Shown here in pieces: positions 54,124 to 62,456 of a stretch of 64,000 nt of DNA. The notes below the pieces were generated by a model. The model ran no database searches. It was not told the DNA's origin and worked only from the letters and a program-made list of their open reading frames with translations. Made by a program: the position numbers and the translations under genes. The stretch is from Chelativorans sp. ZYF759. GTDB taxonomy: Bacteria; Pseudomonadota; Alphaproteobacteria; Rhizobiales; Rhizobiaceae. The stretch spans positions 72,380 through 136,379 of the forward strand of contig NZ_WVVV01000009.1 in NCBI RefSeq assembly GCF_012911015.1. The letters run 5' to 3'. Each line of letters begins with the position of its first letter. Within the stretch, counting starts at the first letter, position 1.

Positions 54124-55041
54124 ATGCAAGCCAAGATCATCATCACCTGCGCCGTCACCGGAAACCTGACCACGCGCGAGCAGCATCCCGGTCTGCCCTG
54201 CAGCCCGAAGGAGATCGCCGATTCCGCGCTTGAGGCGGCCCAAGCGGGCGCGTCCATCGCCCATATCCATGTACGTGATCCCGAGACCGGCAAGCCGTCG
54301 ATGGAACTGGACCATTACCGCGAGGTGATGGAACGCATCCGCGAGAAGAACGAGGATCTGATCCTCAACCTGACGACGGGCCCCGGCGGCCGCTTCGTGC
54401 CTTCGCCGGACAACCCCCGGGTCGCGGGACCCGGGACGACCTTGCTGCCACCCGAAGAGCGCGTCGCGCATCTGACGCCGCTCAGGCCCGACATCTGCAC
54501 GCTCGACCTCAACACCATGAACTCGGGCAAGGAAGTGGTGATCAACACGCCGCCCAATGTCCGGCGCATGATCAAGGTCATCAACGAGGCCGGCATCAAG
54601 CCGGAGATCGAGCTGTTCGACACCGGCGACATCGCGTTCTGCCACGACCTCGTCAAGGAAGGCAGCCTCGACGCGCCGATCATGTGTTCGCTGGTGATGG
54701 GCGTGAAATACGGTTTCCAGCCATCTCCAGAAACGGTCATCTACGCGCGCAACCTGTTGCCGTCCGGTTCGGTCTTCACCGGCTTCGGCGTGGGACGCCA
54801 TTCCTTTCCGATGGCCGCGCAGAGCGTGCTGGCGGGCGGGCATGTGCGCGTCGGGCTGGAAGACGCCGTCTATATCGACCGTGGCGTCCTGGCACCGTCC
54901 AATGCCGCGCTCGTCGAGAAGGCGCGGCGCATGATCGAGGATCTGGGCACGTCCGTCGCCACGACCGAAGACGCGCGCCGGCTCATCGGCCTGCCGGGAC
55001 GGGCGAGGGATCTCAATGAAATTGCATCAAGGACGATCTGA
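54124..55041 (+). CDS. Beta-keto acid cleavage enzyme (BKACE, DUF849)
   Basis: This 305-aa Zn2+-dependent TIM-barrel enzyme has 'IIITCAVTGN' at the start, the metal-binding 'SIAHIHVRDPETG', the catalytic Glu region 'KPEIELFDTGD', and 'GVGRHSFPMAAQS'. BKACEs react a beta-keto acid with acetyl-CoA to give acetoacetate and a new acyl-CoA. Of three close ATGs (54115, 54118, 54124), 54124 has the best spacing to GAGG at 54111. Its place after an intradiol dioxygenase suggests beta-ketoadipate or a similar acid as substrate (inference). Confidence 0.9.
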   Translation: MQAKIIITCAVTGNLTTREQHPGLPCSPKEIADSALEAAQAGASIAHIHVRDPETGKPSMELDHYREVMERIREKNEDLILNLTTGPGGRFVPSPDNPRVAGPGTTLLPPEERVAHLTPLRPDICTLDLNTMNSGKEVVINTPPNVRRMIKVINEAGIKPEIELFDTGDIAFCHDLVKEGSLDAPIMCSLVMGVKYGFQPSPETVIYARNLLPSGSVFTGFGVGRHSFPMAAQSVLAGGHVRVGLEDAVYIDRGVLAPSNAALVEKARRMIEDLGTSVATTEDARRLIGLPGRARDLNEIASRTI

Positions 55042-55054
55042 GTTGGAGCAGGAC

Positions 55055-56086
55055 ATGGAGCGCGCCGCGCAGACTTTGAACACCGCCCCGTCGCGAACGG
55101 CGGATGCCCTGCGCATCGCAGCTCCGGTCAAGGAGGTGGGTGAACTGCAGCTTGGGCCGCAATCGCTTCCCATCCCCGAGCCCGGCCCGGACGAGGTCCT
55201 GGTCGAAATCCATGCCGCCGCCATCAACCCCTCCGATGTGAAGGCCGCGCTTGGCATGATGCCCCAGGCTGTCTGGCCTCGCACGCCGGGCCGCGATTTC
55301 GCCGGCGTCGTGGTGGCGGGACCGTCCGCGCTGGTCGGCACCGAAGTCTGGGGGTCGAGCGGCGTGCTCGGCATTCGCCGCGACGGATCGCACGCGACGC
55401 ATATGGTGATGGAGGCCGATGCCGTGCGGGCCAAGCCCGCCGCACTTTCCATGGTCGAGGCCGGTTCCATCGGCGTTCCCTTCGTCACGGCCTGGGAAGG
55501 CTTCCTGCGTTCGGGCATGCCGGCAGCCGGCGAGACCGTGCTGATCCTCGGCATCAACGGCAAGGTCGGGCAGGCCGCCACGCAGATTGCCACCATGCTG
55601 AGGGCGAAAGTGATCGGCGCCGTCCGTCGCGACGAGCCTTATGCCGGCCATGCGAGCGGCCCGGTCGAGGTGGTCGACGTCTCGAGCACGGACCTGGCCG
55701 AGCGGGTGCGCGAAATGACCGATGGTCGCGGCGCCGACATCGTCTTCAACACGGTCGGGTCGCCCTACTACACGGCCGGTGCGGCGGCGCTCGGCAAGGG
55801 CGGGAGAATGATCCTGATCGCCACGATCGACCGCGCCGTGCCCTTCGACATCTTCGCCTTCTATCGCGGCCGCCACACCTATTTCGGCATCGATACGCTG
55901 GCACTTTCCACGGCGGAGACCTGCGACCGGCTGGACGGCATGCGCGAAGGTTTCGACAGCGGGGCGCTGAAGCCCTACGAGATCGCCCCCACGCTGTCGC
56001 TTTCAGATGCGGCCAGGGCCTATGCGGATGTGCTGGGCGCCACGCGCGACCGGCTCGTCTTCGAACCTCGGGGCGCGGGCCGATGA
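55055..56086 (+). CDS. Zinc-less quinone oxidoreductase-type MDR dehydrogenase
   Basis: This 343-aa medium-chain dehydrogenase/reductase has the GroES-like half 'GPDEVLVEIHAAAINPSDVK' and 'PRTPGRDFAGVVVAG', and an NADPH-binding 'VLILGINGKVGQAATQIA'. Structural and catalytic zinc Cys sets are absent, as in quinone oxidoreductases. ATG 55055 has GGAGCAGG ahead; ATG 55016 would overlap the BKACE gene by 26 bp. It could reduce an enone intermediate such as maleylacetate, though sequence alone does not show this. Confidence 0.85.
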   Translation: MERAAQTLNTAPSRTADALRIAAPVKEVGELQLGPQSLPIPEPGPDEVLVEIHAAAINPSDVKAALGMMPQAVWPRTPGRDFAGVVVAGPSALVGTEVWGSSGVLGIRRDGSHATHMVMEADAVRAKPAALSMVEAGSIGVPFVTAWEGFLRSGMPAAGETVLILGINGKVGQAATQIATMLRAKVIGAVRRDEPYAGHASGPVEVVDVSSTDLAERVREMTDGRGADIVFNTVGSPYYTAGAAALGKGGRMILIATIDRAVPFDIFAFYRGRHTYFGIDTLALSTAETCDRLDGMREGFDSGALKPYEIAPTLSLSDAARAYADVLGATRDRLVFEPRGAGR

Positions 56087-56466
56087 AGGTGACCCGGCTG
56101 GCCGAGGCGCCGGCCTATTTCCCGCCCAATCACGAGGACATGCGCTGTCTGCGCCTCCAGGGGCACGAGGCGGGTCAAACCGATTTGCTCTGGCTGGGCA
56201 TGTCACATATCCTGCCGGGCGGAGGAACGACGCTGGGTGGATCACCGGAGGAGAAATTCTACGTCGTGCTGGAGGGAGAACTGACGATCCGCACGGAGGA
56301 AGGCGAGGAGACGCTCGGAAAATGGGATTCGTGCCGTCTCGCGCCACATGAAAAACGGGCACTTGAGAACAGAACCAACACGCCCGTGACCGTCCTGCTC
56401 GCCATGCCGCTGCCTGCGGACCAGCGGGCAGCCAAGACCGCGGAGGAGGAAACTCCGCGGAACTGA
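56083..56466 (+). CDS. Cupin-domain protein
   Basis: This 127-aa single-domain cupin has 'GMSHILPGGGTTLGGSPEEK' with 'FYVVLEGELTIRTEEGEE' as motif 1 region and 'LGKWDSCRLAPHEKRALENR' as motif 2. The usual motif-1 HxH is not visible, so metal binding may be weak. It overlaps the MDR gene by four bases (ATGA) and is co-translated. It may be an isomerase, decarboxylase or binding protein of the pathway. Confidence 0.85.
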   Translation: MKVTRLAEAPAYFPPNHEDMRCLRLQGHEAGQTDLLWLGMSHILPGGGTTLGGSPEEKFYVVLEGELTIRTEEGEETLGKWDSCRLAPHEKRALENRTNTPVTVLLAMPLPADQRAAKTAEEETPRN

Positions 56467-56494
56467 CCACAAAAACCCAAGGGAGGAGTTTTAC

Positions 56495-57529
56495 ATGAGG
56501 TCACATCACAAAGCACTGCATCTGCTCGCCGCCACCGCGGTGGTGGGCGCCTTCACGCTTGCCACGGTCCTGCCGGCCGACGCCCAGCGTCAGTCGATCC
56601 GCTGGGCGACGTCCAACACGGGCTCGTATGGCTACATGGTGGGCAGCGCCATGGCACAGGTGCTCGAGCGGGCGCTCGGCGACGAGGTCGTCGTCACCGT
56701 CCAGCCCTATCCTTCGACCACCGCCGCGATGAAGGCGACAATGGAAGGCGATGCGGAGGTCGGCTACACCGCCGATGTCGGCATGCGTCAGATCTACGAC
56801 CAGGACGGCGCGTTCGAGGGCTACGAAGCTCCCAACGGGCGGCTCGTGCACACCTGGTACGCCTATCCCATGGAAAGCTTCATGGCGGCGCCCGTGGCGA
56901 CCGCCGACAACTATTCCTGCTGGGGCGACTTCTCGGGCGAGCCGGTCTTCTTCACGCCTGCCGGCTTCATGAACTGGCTCAATTTCCGCCGCATCTACGA
57001 TGCGCTCGGCTACGAGTTCAACCATGTCGAGATCGATCCCTCGACACAGGCCGACGCGCTCGATGGCGGCAGCATCACCGGTGCCGTGGCCTACACGACC
57101 GCCGGCCGTTCGCTCGCCTCCTACTGGCGTGAGACCGAACTGCGCACCGATGTGCGGGTGATCAATCCCTGTGAGGACGAGATCGAGGCTCTGCGCGCGG
57201 CCGGCCTGGCGCCGATGGAAGTCGATCCGACCAACGCCTTCTCGAAGGATGTCGGCGTCGAGACGGTCTATGGCGTACCGATCCTGTTCGCCTACAACCT
57301 GCGCCCCGACATGGATGCGGATCTGGCCTACCGCATGCTGGTGGCCTTCTACGAGGCACGTGACGAACTTGCCGAGTCCGATCCGGGCTTCGTGCCGATG
57401 GCGAACGACTTCGTCGGCATGCAGGTCGCCGGCATCAACGCCAATCCCGACATCCCGGTCCATCAGGGCCTCGCGCGCTTCCTCGAAGAGCACGACGCCT
57501 GGGACGACAGCTGGACGATCGCCGAATAA
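56495..57529 (+). CDS. TAXI-family TRAP solute-binding protein (second system)
   Basis: This 344-aa periplasmic receptor has a signal peptide ending 'PADAQ' and the TAXI start 'IRWATSNTGSYGYMVGSAMA'. A Cys pair (one each in 'NYSCWGDF' and 'INPCEDE') could form a disulphide. It is preceded by GGGAGGAG and lies 28 bp after the cupin, so it belongs to the LacI-controlled operon. It shares only modest similarity with the first TAXI protein. Confidence 0.92.
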   Translation: MRSHHKALHLLAATAVVGAFTLATVLPADAQRQSIRWATSNTGSYGYMVGSAMAQVLERALGDEVVVTVQPYPSTTAAMKATMEGDAEVGYTADVGMRQIYDQDGAFEGYEAPNGRLVHTWYAYPMESFMAAPVATADNYSCWGDFSGEPVFFTPAGFMNWLNFRRIYDALGYEFNHVEIDPSTQADALDGGSITGAVAYTTAGRSLASYWRETELRTDVRVINPCEDEIEALRAAGLAPMEVDPTNAFSKDVGVETVYGVPILFAYNLRPDMDADLAYRMLVAFYEARDELAESDPGFVPMANDFVGMQVAGINANPDIPVHQGLARFLEEHDAWDDSWTIAE

Positions 57530-57539
57530 CAGGCCGTCC

Positions 57540-57567
57540 GGGAGACGCGGCCTTTGCCGCGTCTCCC
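57540..57567. terminator. Perfect 12-bp hairpin between TAXI receptor and permease genes
   Basis: GGGAGACGCGGC pairs with GCCGCGTCTCCC over a CTTT loop. There is no U-tract. Hairpins at this position often protect the upstream receptor mRNA, giving more binding protein than permease. Confidence 0.6.
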
Positions 57568-57637
57568 CTGCGACATCGCACACCGTGTCAGAAGAACACG
57601 TGGCTTCGCCGAACAATCTGGGGAACGGGACAACGCC

Positions 57638-59602
57638 ATGAACGGGCAGCTTTCAGCCTACGCGAACTTGCGCAATCTGACCCTTCTGGTCTCGCTCGTC
57701 ATGTTCGGCTGGCTGGTCTATTATTTCTACACGGGTTCCGGTGGGCCGCGCTATCTGGCCACCCACATCGTCCCGATCGCGCTCGCCGTCCACATCCTGT
57801 TCCGTTACCAGGAGGGCCCGCTCTACGAGCGTCTGCCGACAATCGTCAACCATCTGGCGGTGGCGGTTTATCTCGGCATATGCGCCTACGCCTTCTACTA
57901 TTTCTACCAGAATTACGAGCAGATCGCGATCTGGCGGCAGGGCTCCTACACCCGGCACGATTTCATCGTCGGGCTGCTGGTCTTTCTTCTCGTGATGGAG
58001 CTTTCACGGCTCGCGCACCGCATCCTGTTCTGGGTCAACGTGGTGCTGATCATCTACACGATCTGGGGCTATCTCAGCCCGATCGATTTCTTCTGGCATC
58101 CCGGCACCACCTTCTACCGGGTGGTCACCTCCTCGACCATGGAACTGGCGACCGGCGTCTACGGGCTCTACGCGCAGCTGGCGCTGACGCTGATTGCCGC
58201 CTTCCTGCTTCTGGCGGCGACTGCCGCCGGCTTCGATGCGCAGAATGCGCTCGTCAACGTCATGCGCCGGCTTGCCGGCAAGTCGCGCCACACCATCCCG
58301 CAGACGGCGGTGCTCGCCTCCGTGTCGGTCGGCATGGTGTCGGGCTCCGGCGCGGCCAACACCGCCGTCACCGGCTCGTTCACGATCCCGCTGATGAAAC
58401 GTTATGGCGTGCCGCCTGTCTTTGCGGGCGCGGTCGAAACCTCGGCCTCGATGGGCGGGCTCATCATGCCGCCCCTGATGGGCGTGGCCGGCTTCCTGAT
58501 GGCGGAGTTCCTGGGCGTGCCCTATTGGGACGTGGTGGTGCGCGGATTTGCCGTCGCCTTCGTCTATTTCTGCTCGCTGATCCTGGCGGTTTATCTGCTG
58601 AGCGTGCGGCTTCTGCCCAACGATCCGATCGTCTCGCCGACGGTGCCGCTCTATCATTATGTGAAAACGACCATCTTCTTCTCGGCGATCCTCTTCCTCG
58701 TCCTGCTGATGGGCCAGTTCGGGTTCGGTGCGCTCCGGGCCGCTCTCTGGACGACCATGTTCATGTTCGTCCTGCTGCTGGTGGCCTTTCTCTACTTCAA
58801 ACACGTGCTGAAGGCGGAAGAACTTGAGAGGGAGACGCTGCTTGGCAATCTGCGCCGCGTGGTCGAGACCCACGCCGAAATGACTTCCTACATCGTGCTG
58901 CTGATGGCCACGCTCGGAATCATGATCGGGCTGTTCACGGTCACCGGCTTCATCCTGCGCATGGGCGCGATGCTCCTGCAACTCGGCGAGTGGCACCTGA
59001 TCGCCACGATCATCGCCGCCTGGATCTTCGGCTGGCTGGCGGGTGCGGGTCTGCCGCCGACGGCGACCTACATCATCGTGGCCATCATCATCGTGCCGCC
59101 GCTGCGCCAGCTGGGTGTCGACCCCTGGGTGGCGCATTTCTTCGCCTTCCTCCTGGCCATCTGGGGCGAGCTGTCGCCGCCCACCTCGCTCACGGCGGCG
59201 GTCGCCTCGCGCATCGCCAACGCCTCCTTCATGAAGACCATGTGGGAAGCGCTGAAAATCTGCCTGCCGATCACCTTCATGTCGTTCGCCATCTTCGTGC
59301 GTGAGGACATGGTGGTGAATCCGGGCTGGGCGCAGATCCACGACACGGCCCTGGTGGCGATCGGTACCTGCGGGGTGACATTCGCCACATTCGGCCGCTT
59401 CGTGTCGGGCAGGCCGCTCGACAGTGCGATGCGTGTGGGCCTGGCGCTGCTCGCCTTCGTCGTGATCTTCCATCCCGACGACACGCTGGCGGTATTCGCC
59501 GCGCTGCTTCTGCTGCCGCTGATCGTCTTCGGCGTGTTCCGCCACATCAAGGTGGCCAGCCGGCCGGCCGAACGGGAGGCGGAGCTGGCGGCCATCAGCT
59601 GA
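57638..59602 (+). CDS. TRAP transporter fused permease, TAXI type (second system)
   Basis: This 654-aa fused DctQM permease has many helices. Hallmarks are 'SVSVGMVSGSGAANTAVTGS', 'SASMGGLIMPPLMGVAGFLM' and 'GAGLPPTATYIIVAIIIVPP'. ATG 57638 follows the hairpin region; the frame opens at 57554. It imports the substrate bound by the receptor encoded upstream and ends the 52.5-59.6 kb operon. Confidence 0.94.
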   Translation: MNGQLSAYANLRNLTLLVSLVMFGWLVYYFYTGSGGPRYLATHIVPIALAVHILFRYQEGPLYERLPTIVNHLAVAVYLGICAYAFYYFYQNYEQIAIWRQGSYTRHDFIVGLLVFLLVMELSRLAHRILFWVNVVLIIYTIWGYLSPIDFFWHPGTTFYRVVTSSTMELATGVYGLYAQLALTLIAAFLLLAATAAGFDAQNALVNVMRRLAGKSRHTIPQTAVLASVSVGMVSGSGAANTAVTGSFTIPLMKRYGVPPVFAGAVETSASMGGLIMPPLMGVAGFLMAEFLGVPYWDVVVRGFAVAFVYFCSLILAVYLLSVRLLPNDPIVSPTVPLYHYVKTTIFFSAILFLVLLMGQFGFGALRAALWTTMFMFVLLLVAFLYFKHVLKAEELERETLLGNLRRVVETHAEMTSYIVLLMATLGIMIGLFTVTGFILRMGAMLLQLGEWHLIATIIAAWIFGWLAGAGLPPTATYIIVAIIIVPPLRQLGVDPWVAHFFAFLLAIWGELSPPTSLTAAVASRIANASFMKTMWEALKICLPITFMSFAIFVREDMVVNPGWAQIHDTALVAIGTCGVTFATFGRFVSGRPLDSAMRVGLALLAFVVIFHPDDTLAVFAALLLLPLIVFGVFRHIKVASRPAEREAELAAIS

Positions 59603-59641
59603 GGCGTTCAGACCCCCCGATATCCCGCGACCGCGGCGATG

Positions 59642-60727
59642 TCAGATGCGGTGGCCGTCGGTGTCGAACAGGAAGCAGTCGGATGGGTCGATGCTCATGT
59701 CGACCTGTTCACCGCTCTCCACATTTGCGGAGCGCTTGAGTTCCGCGATCAGTGTCGCGTCGTCTCCGGGCGCGGTGTAGAGATACGACACCGAGCCCAG
59801 ATGTTCGATGGCGGTGCAGGGCAGGGTCACGCGGTACGGGCCGTCGGCGTTCTCGGAAAAGCTCTCCGGCCGGATGCCGAGCGTCGCCGTGCGCGGCAGT
59901 GCTTCGGGCATGGCGCGAGGGCGCACGGGCAGCGCCGGCAGACCAAGCTGCGGCACGTCGAGCACCAGCGCATCGCCATCGCGGCCCTTCACTGCCGCCT
60001 CCACGAAGTTCATGCGCGGCGAGCCGATGAAGCCCGCGACGAAGCGATTGTCGGGGTCCGAATAGAGCGTCAGCGGACTGCCGATCTGCTCGATCAGGCC
60101 GGCCCGCAGCACCACGATCTTGTCGGCCAGCGTCATCGCCTCGACCTGGTCGTGGGTGACGTAGATCATCGTCGCGCGCAGATCCTTGTGCAGCTTGGCG
60201 ATCTCCAGCCGCATCTTGACGCGCAGTTCGGCATCGAGGTTGGACAGCGGTTCGTCGAACAGGAAAACCTTGGGGTCGCGGACGATGGCGCGGCCGATGG
60301 CGACGCGCTGGCGCTGGCCGCCGGAGAGCTGGCGCGGCTTGCGGTCGAGATAGTCGGTGAGGTGGAGCGTGGCGGCGGTCTGCCGAACCTTTTCCTCGCG
60401 CTCCGCCTTTGCCATGCCGGCCATTTCGAGGCCGAAGCCCATGTTTTCGGCCACGCTCATATGCGGGTAGAGCGCGTAGGTCTGAAACACCATCGCAATG
60501 CCGCGTTTCGCAGGATCGGTATCTGTCACGTCCCGGCCGTCGATGCTGATCGTGCCCGAACTCGTCTTCTCCAGCCCCGCGATCATGCGCAGCAGCGTGG
60601 ACTTGCCGCAGCCGGAGGGGCCGACGAAGACAACGAACTCGCCACTTTCCGCCGTCAGCGATGCGCCGCGAATGACCTCCGTCGCGCCGAACTTCTTGTG
60701 CAGGTCTGTCAGGACCAGTTCTGCCAT
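59642..60727 (-). CDS. Sugar ABC transporter ATP-binding protein (UgpC/MalK type)
   Basis: This 361-aa ATPase has Walker A 'GPSGCGKSTLLRMIAG', signature 'LSGGQRQRVAIGRA', Walker B 'VFLFDEPLSNLDAELR', and a C-terminal OB-fold (TOBE) regulatory region from about 240. It powers the CUT1 importer encoded by the three upstream genes. It is last in the operon, 11 bp after the second permease. Confidence 0.95.
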   Translation of the reverse strand: MAELVLTDLHKKFGATEVIRGASLTAESGEFVVFVGPSGCGKSTLLRMIAGLEKTSSGTISIDGRDVTDTDPAKRGIAMVFQTYALYPHMSVAENMGFGLEMAGMAKAEREEKVRQTAATLHLTDYLDRKPRQLSGGQRQRVAIGRAIVRDPKVFLFDEPLSNLDAELRVKMRLEIAKLHKDLRATMIYVTHDQVEAMTLADKIVVLRAGLIEQIGSPLTLYSDPDNRFVAGFIGSPRMNFVEAAVKGRDGDALVLDVPQLGLPALPVRPRAMPEALPRTATLGIRPESFSENADGPYRVTLPCTAIEHLGSVSYLYTAPGDDATLIAELKRSANVESGEQVDMSIDPSDCFLFDTDGHRI

Positions 60728-60738
60728 GGGGTTGTTCC

Positions 60739-61566
60739 TTACTTGACCGCGCCTTCGGTGAGGCCGCTGACGAAGCCGCGCCCGATCAGGGCGAAGATGG
60801 CGATGACGGGCACGATCGCCACGGTCGCACCCGCCAGAAGCAGGCCCCAGTCGATCTGGTACTGGCCGATGATGCCGGAAAAGCCGACCGGAAGCGTGCG
60901 CCTGGCGTCGGACAGGATGAGCACCGAGGCGAACACATATTCGGTCCAGGCCGTGACGAAGGCATAGATGCCGACGGAGGCGATGCCGGGCGCGATCAGC
61001 GGTATCATCACGCGCCGCAGGATGGTCAGGGTCGGCGCGCCGTCCATGACGGCGGCTTCTTCGATCTCTTTCGGCACGCCGGCCAGGAAGGAGCGGAGCA
61101 TCCAGATCGAGAAGGGCAGCGCGAAGGCCACGTTGACGGCGACCAGCGCGGGAAGCCTGTCGATCAGGCCAACCTTGGCGAACAGGCCGAAAAGCGGGAT
61201 CAGCACCACGATCGACGGAAAGGCGTAGGCCAGGAGAATTGTCCGGTAGAGCACGCCGCGTGCCGGAAATTCCAGGCGGAAAAAGGCGTAGGCGGCCGGT
61301 ATGGCGAGAACCAGCGTGAGCAGGGTCGAGCTACCCGCCACCAGCAGGCTGTTGACCAGATAGACCGGATAATCCGAGGCCTCAAAAAGCTTCTGATAAT
61401 GCTGGAGCGTGAAGCTCTGCGGGAACATCGTCGGCGTGCGCGCAATGATCTCCTGCGGCACCTTGATCGAGCCCGACACGACCCACCAGAAAGGCAGCCC
61501 GATCAGCACGATGAAGAAGGCAAGGCAGGCCACGAGCGCGACGTTGAGCGGCAGCGAGCGGTTCAT
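60739..61566 (-). CDS. Carbohydrate ABC transporter permease (MalG type)
   Basis: This 275-aa protein has six helices and the EAA loop 'EIEEAAVMDGAPTLTILRRV', typical of CUT1 second permeases. It pairs with the upstream MalF-type permease, with which it overlaps by four bases. Confidence 0.94.
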   Translation of the reverse strand: MNRSLPLNVALVACLAFFIVLIGLPFWWVVSGSIKVPQEIIARTPTMFPQSFTLQHYQKLFEASDYPVYLVNSLLVAGSSTLLTLVLAIPAAYAFFRLEFPARGVLYRTILLAYAFPSIVVLIPLFGLFAKVGLIDRLPALVAVNVAFALPFSIWMLRSFLAGVPKEIEEAAVMDGAPTLTILRRVMIPLIAPGIASVGIYAFVTAWTEYVFASVLILSDARRTLPVGFSGIIGQYQIDWGLLLAGATVAIVPVIAIFALIGRGFVSGLTEGAVK

Positions 61567-62438
61567 CGTTCGGCTCCGTCACGGTCCAGCGCGCGTGTCG
61601 CGATCACCGCGAAGGCCATCAGCAGCAGCGTGGCGAGCACCGATATGGTGGCTGCTTCCGACAGGCGGTAGCTCTTGAACGCGGTCTCGTAGATCAGCAC
61701 CGGCAAGGTGCGCGATCCGCCTGCCGGGCCCCCGCTGGTGAGCAGCCAGATGATGTCGAACACGTTGAAGGAAAGCATCGTGCCGATGACAGCCAGCACC
61801 ACGAGTGTGGGGGCGAGCAGCGGCCAGGTGATCCGGCGGAAACGCTGCCAGGCATTGGCGCCGTCGATGCGCGCCGCCTCGTGCAGATCGTCAGGGATAC
61901 GTGTCAGGCCGGCGAGGATCATCAGCGCGATGAAGGGGAACCAGCGCCAGGAATTGACGAACACCAGCGTTGCCATCGCGGTCCACGGCGTGGCGAAGAA
62001 GCCGATCGGCCGATCCACCAGTCCGCTCTGGATCAGGAGCGGGTTGATCATGCCGCCGGACGTGGAAAACAGCCATCGCCAGATGACCACGACGACGACG
62101 GTCGGCACGATCCACGCGAGAATGATCCATGTGCGCGCGACCCGCACGCCCGGAAATTTCTCGTTGAGAATGAGCGCTGCGACCAGGGCCAGGGCGGTCT
62201 GCAATACGGCATTGGCAACCACCCACACGATGCTCAGCCCCGCGGCGTTCCAGAAGGCGGAGCCACCGAGAATGTGCCGGTAATTGTCGAAGCCGACAAA
62301 CGTGCCGGGCGATCCGATGACCCGCACGTCCTGCAGCGAGAGCTGCACCGCCTGGACCAGCGGCCACCCGAGGGTAGCCGCCAGCACGAGCATCGCCGGA
62401 GCGACGAGAGCGAAGGCAAGCGCTTTCGACTGTTGCAT
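61563..62438 (-). CDS. Carbohydrate ABC transporter permease (MalF type)
   Basis: This 291-aa protein has six helices and the EAA loop 'DLHEAARIDGANAWQRFRRI'. It is the first permease of the CUT1 system and follows the binding-protein gene by 18 bp. Confidence 0.94.
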   Translation of the reverse strand: MQQSKALAFALVAPAMLVLAATLGWPLVQAVQLSLQDVRVIGSPGTFVGFDNYRHILGGSAFWNAAGLSIVWVVANAVLQTALALVAALILNEKFPGVRVARTWIILAWIVPTVVVVVIWRWLFSTSGGMINPLLIQSGLVDRPIGFFATPWTAMATLVFVNSWRWFPFIALMILAGLTRIPDDLHEAARIDGANAWQRFRRITWPLLAPTLVVLAVIGTMLSFNVFDIIWLLTSGGPAGGSRTLPVLIYETAFKSYRLSEAATISVLATLLLMAFAVIATRALDRDGAER

Positions 62439-62456
62439 CCGGCGATACCTTTTCGT

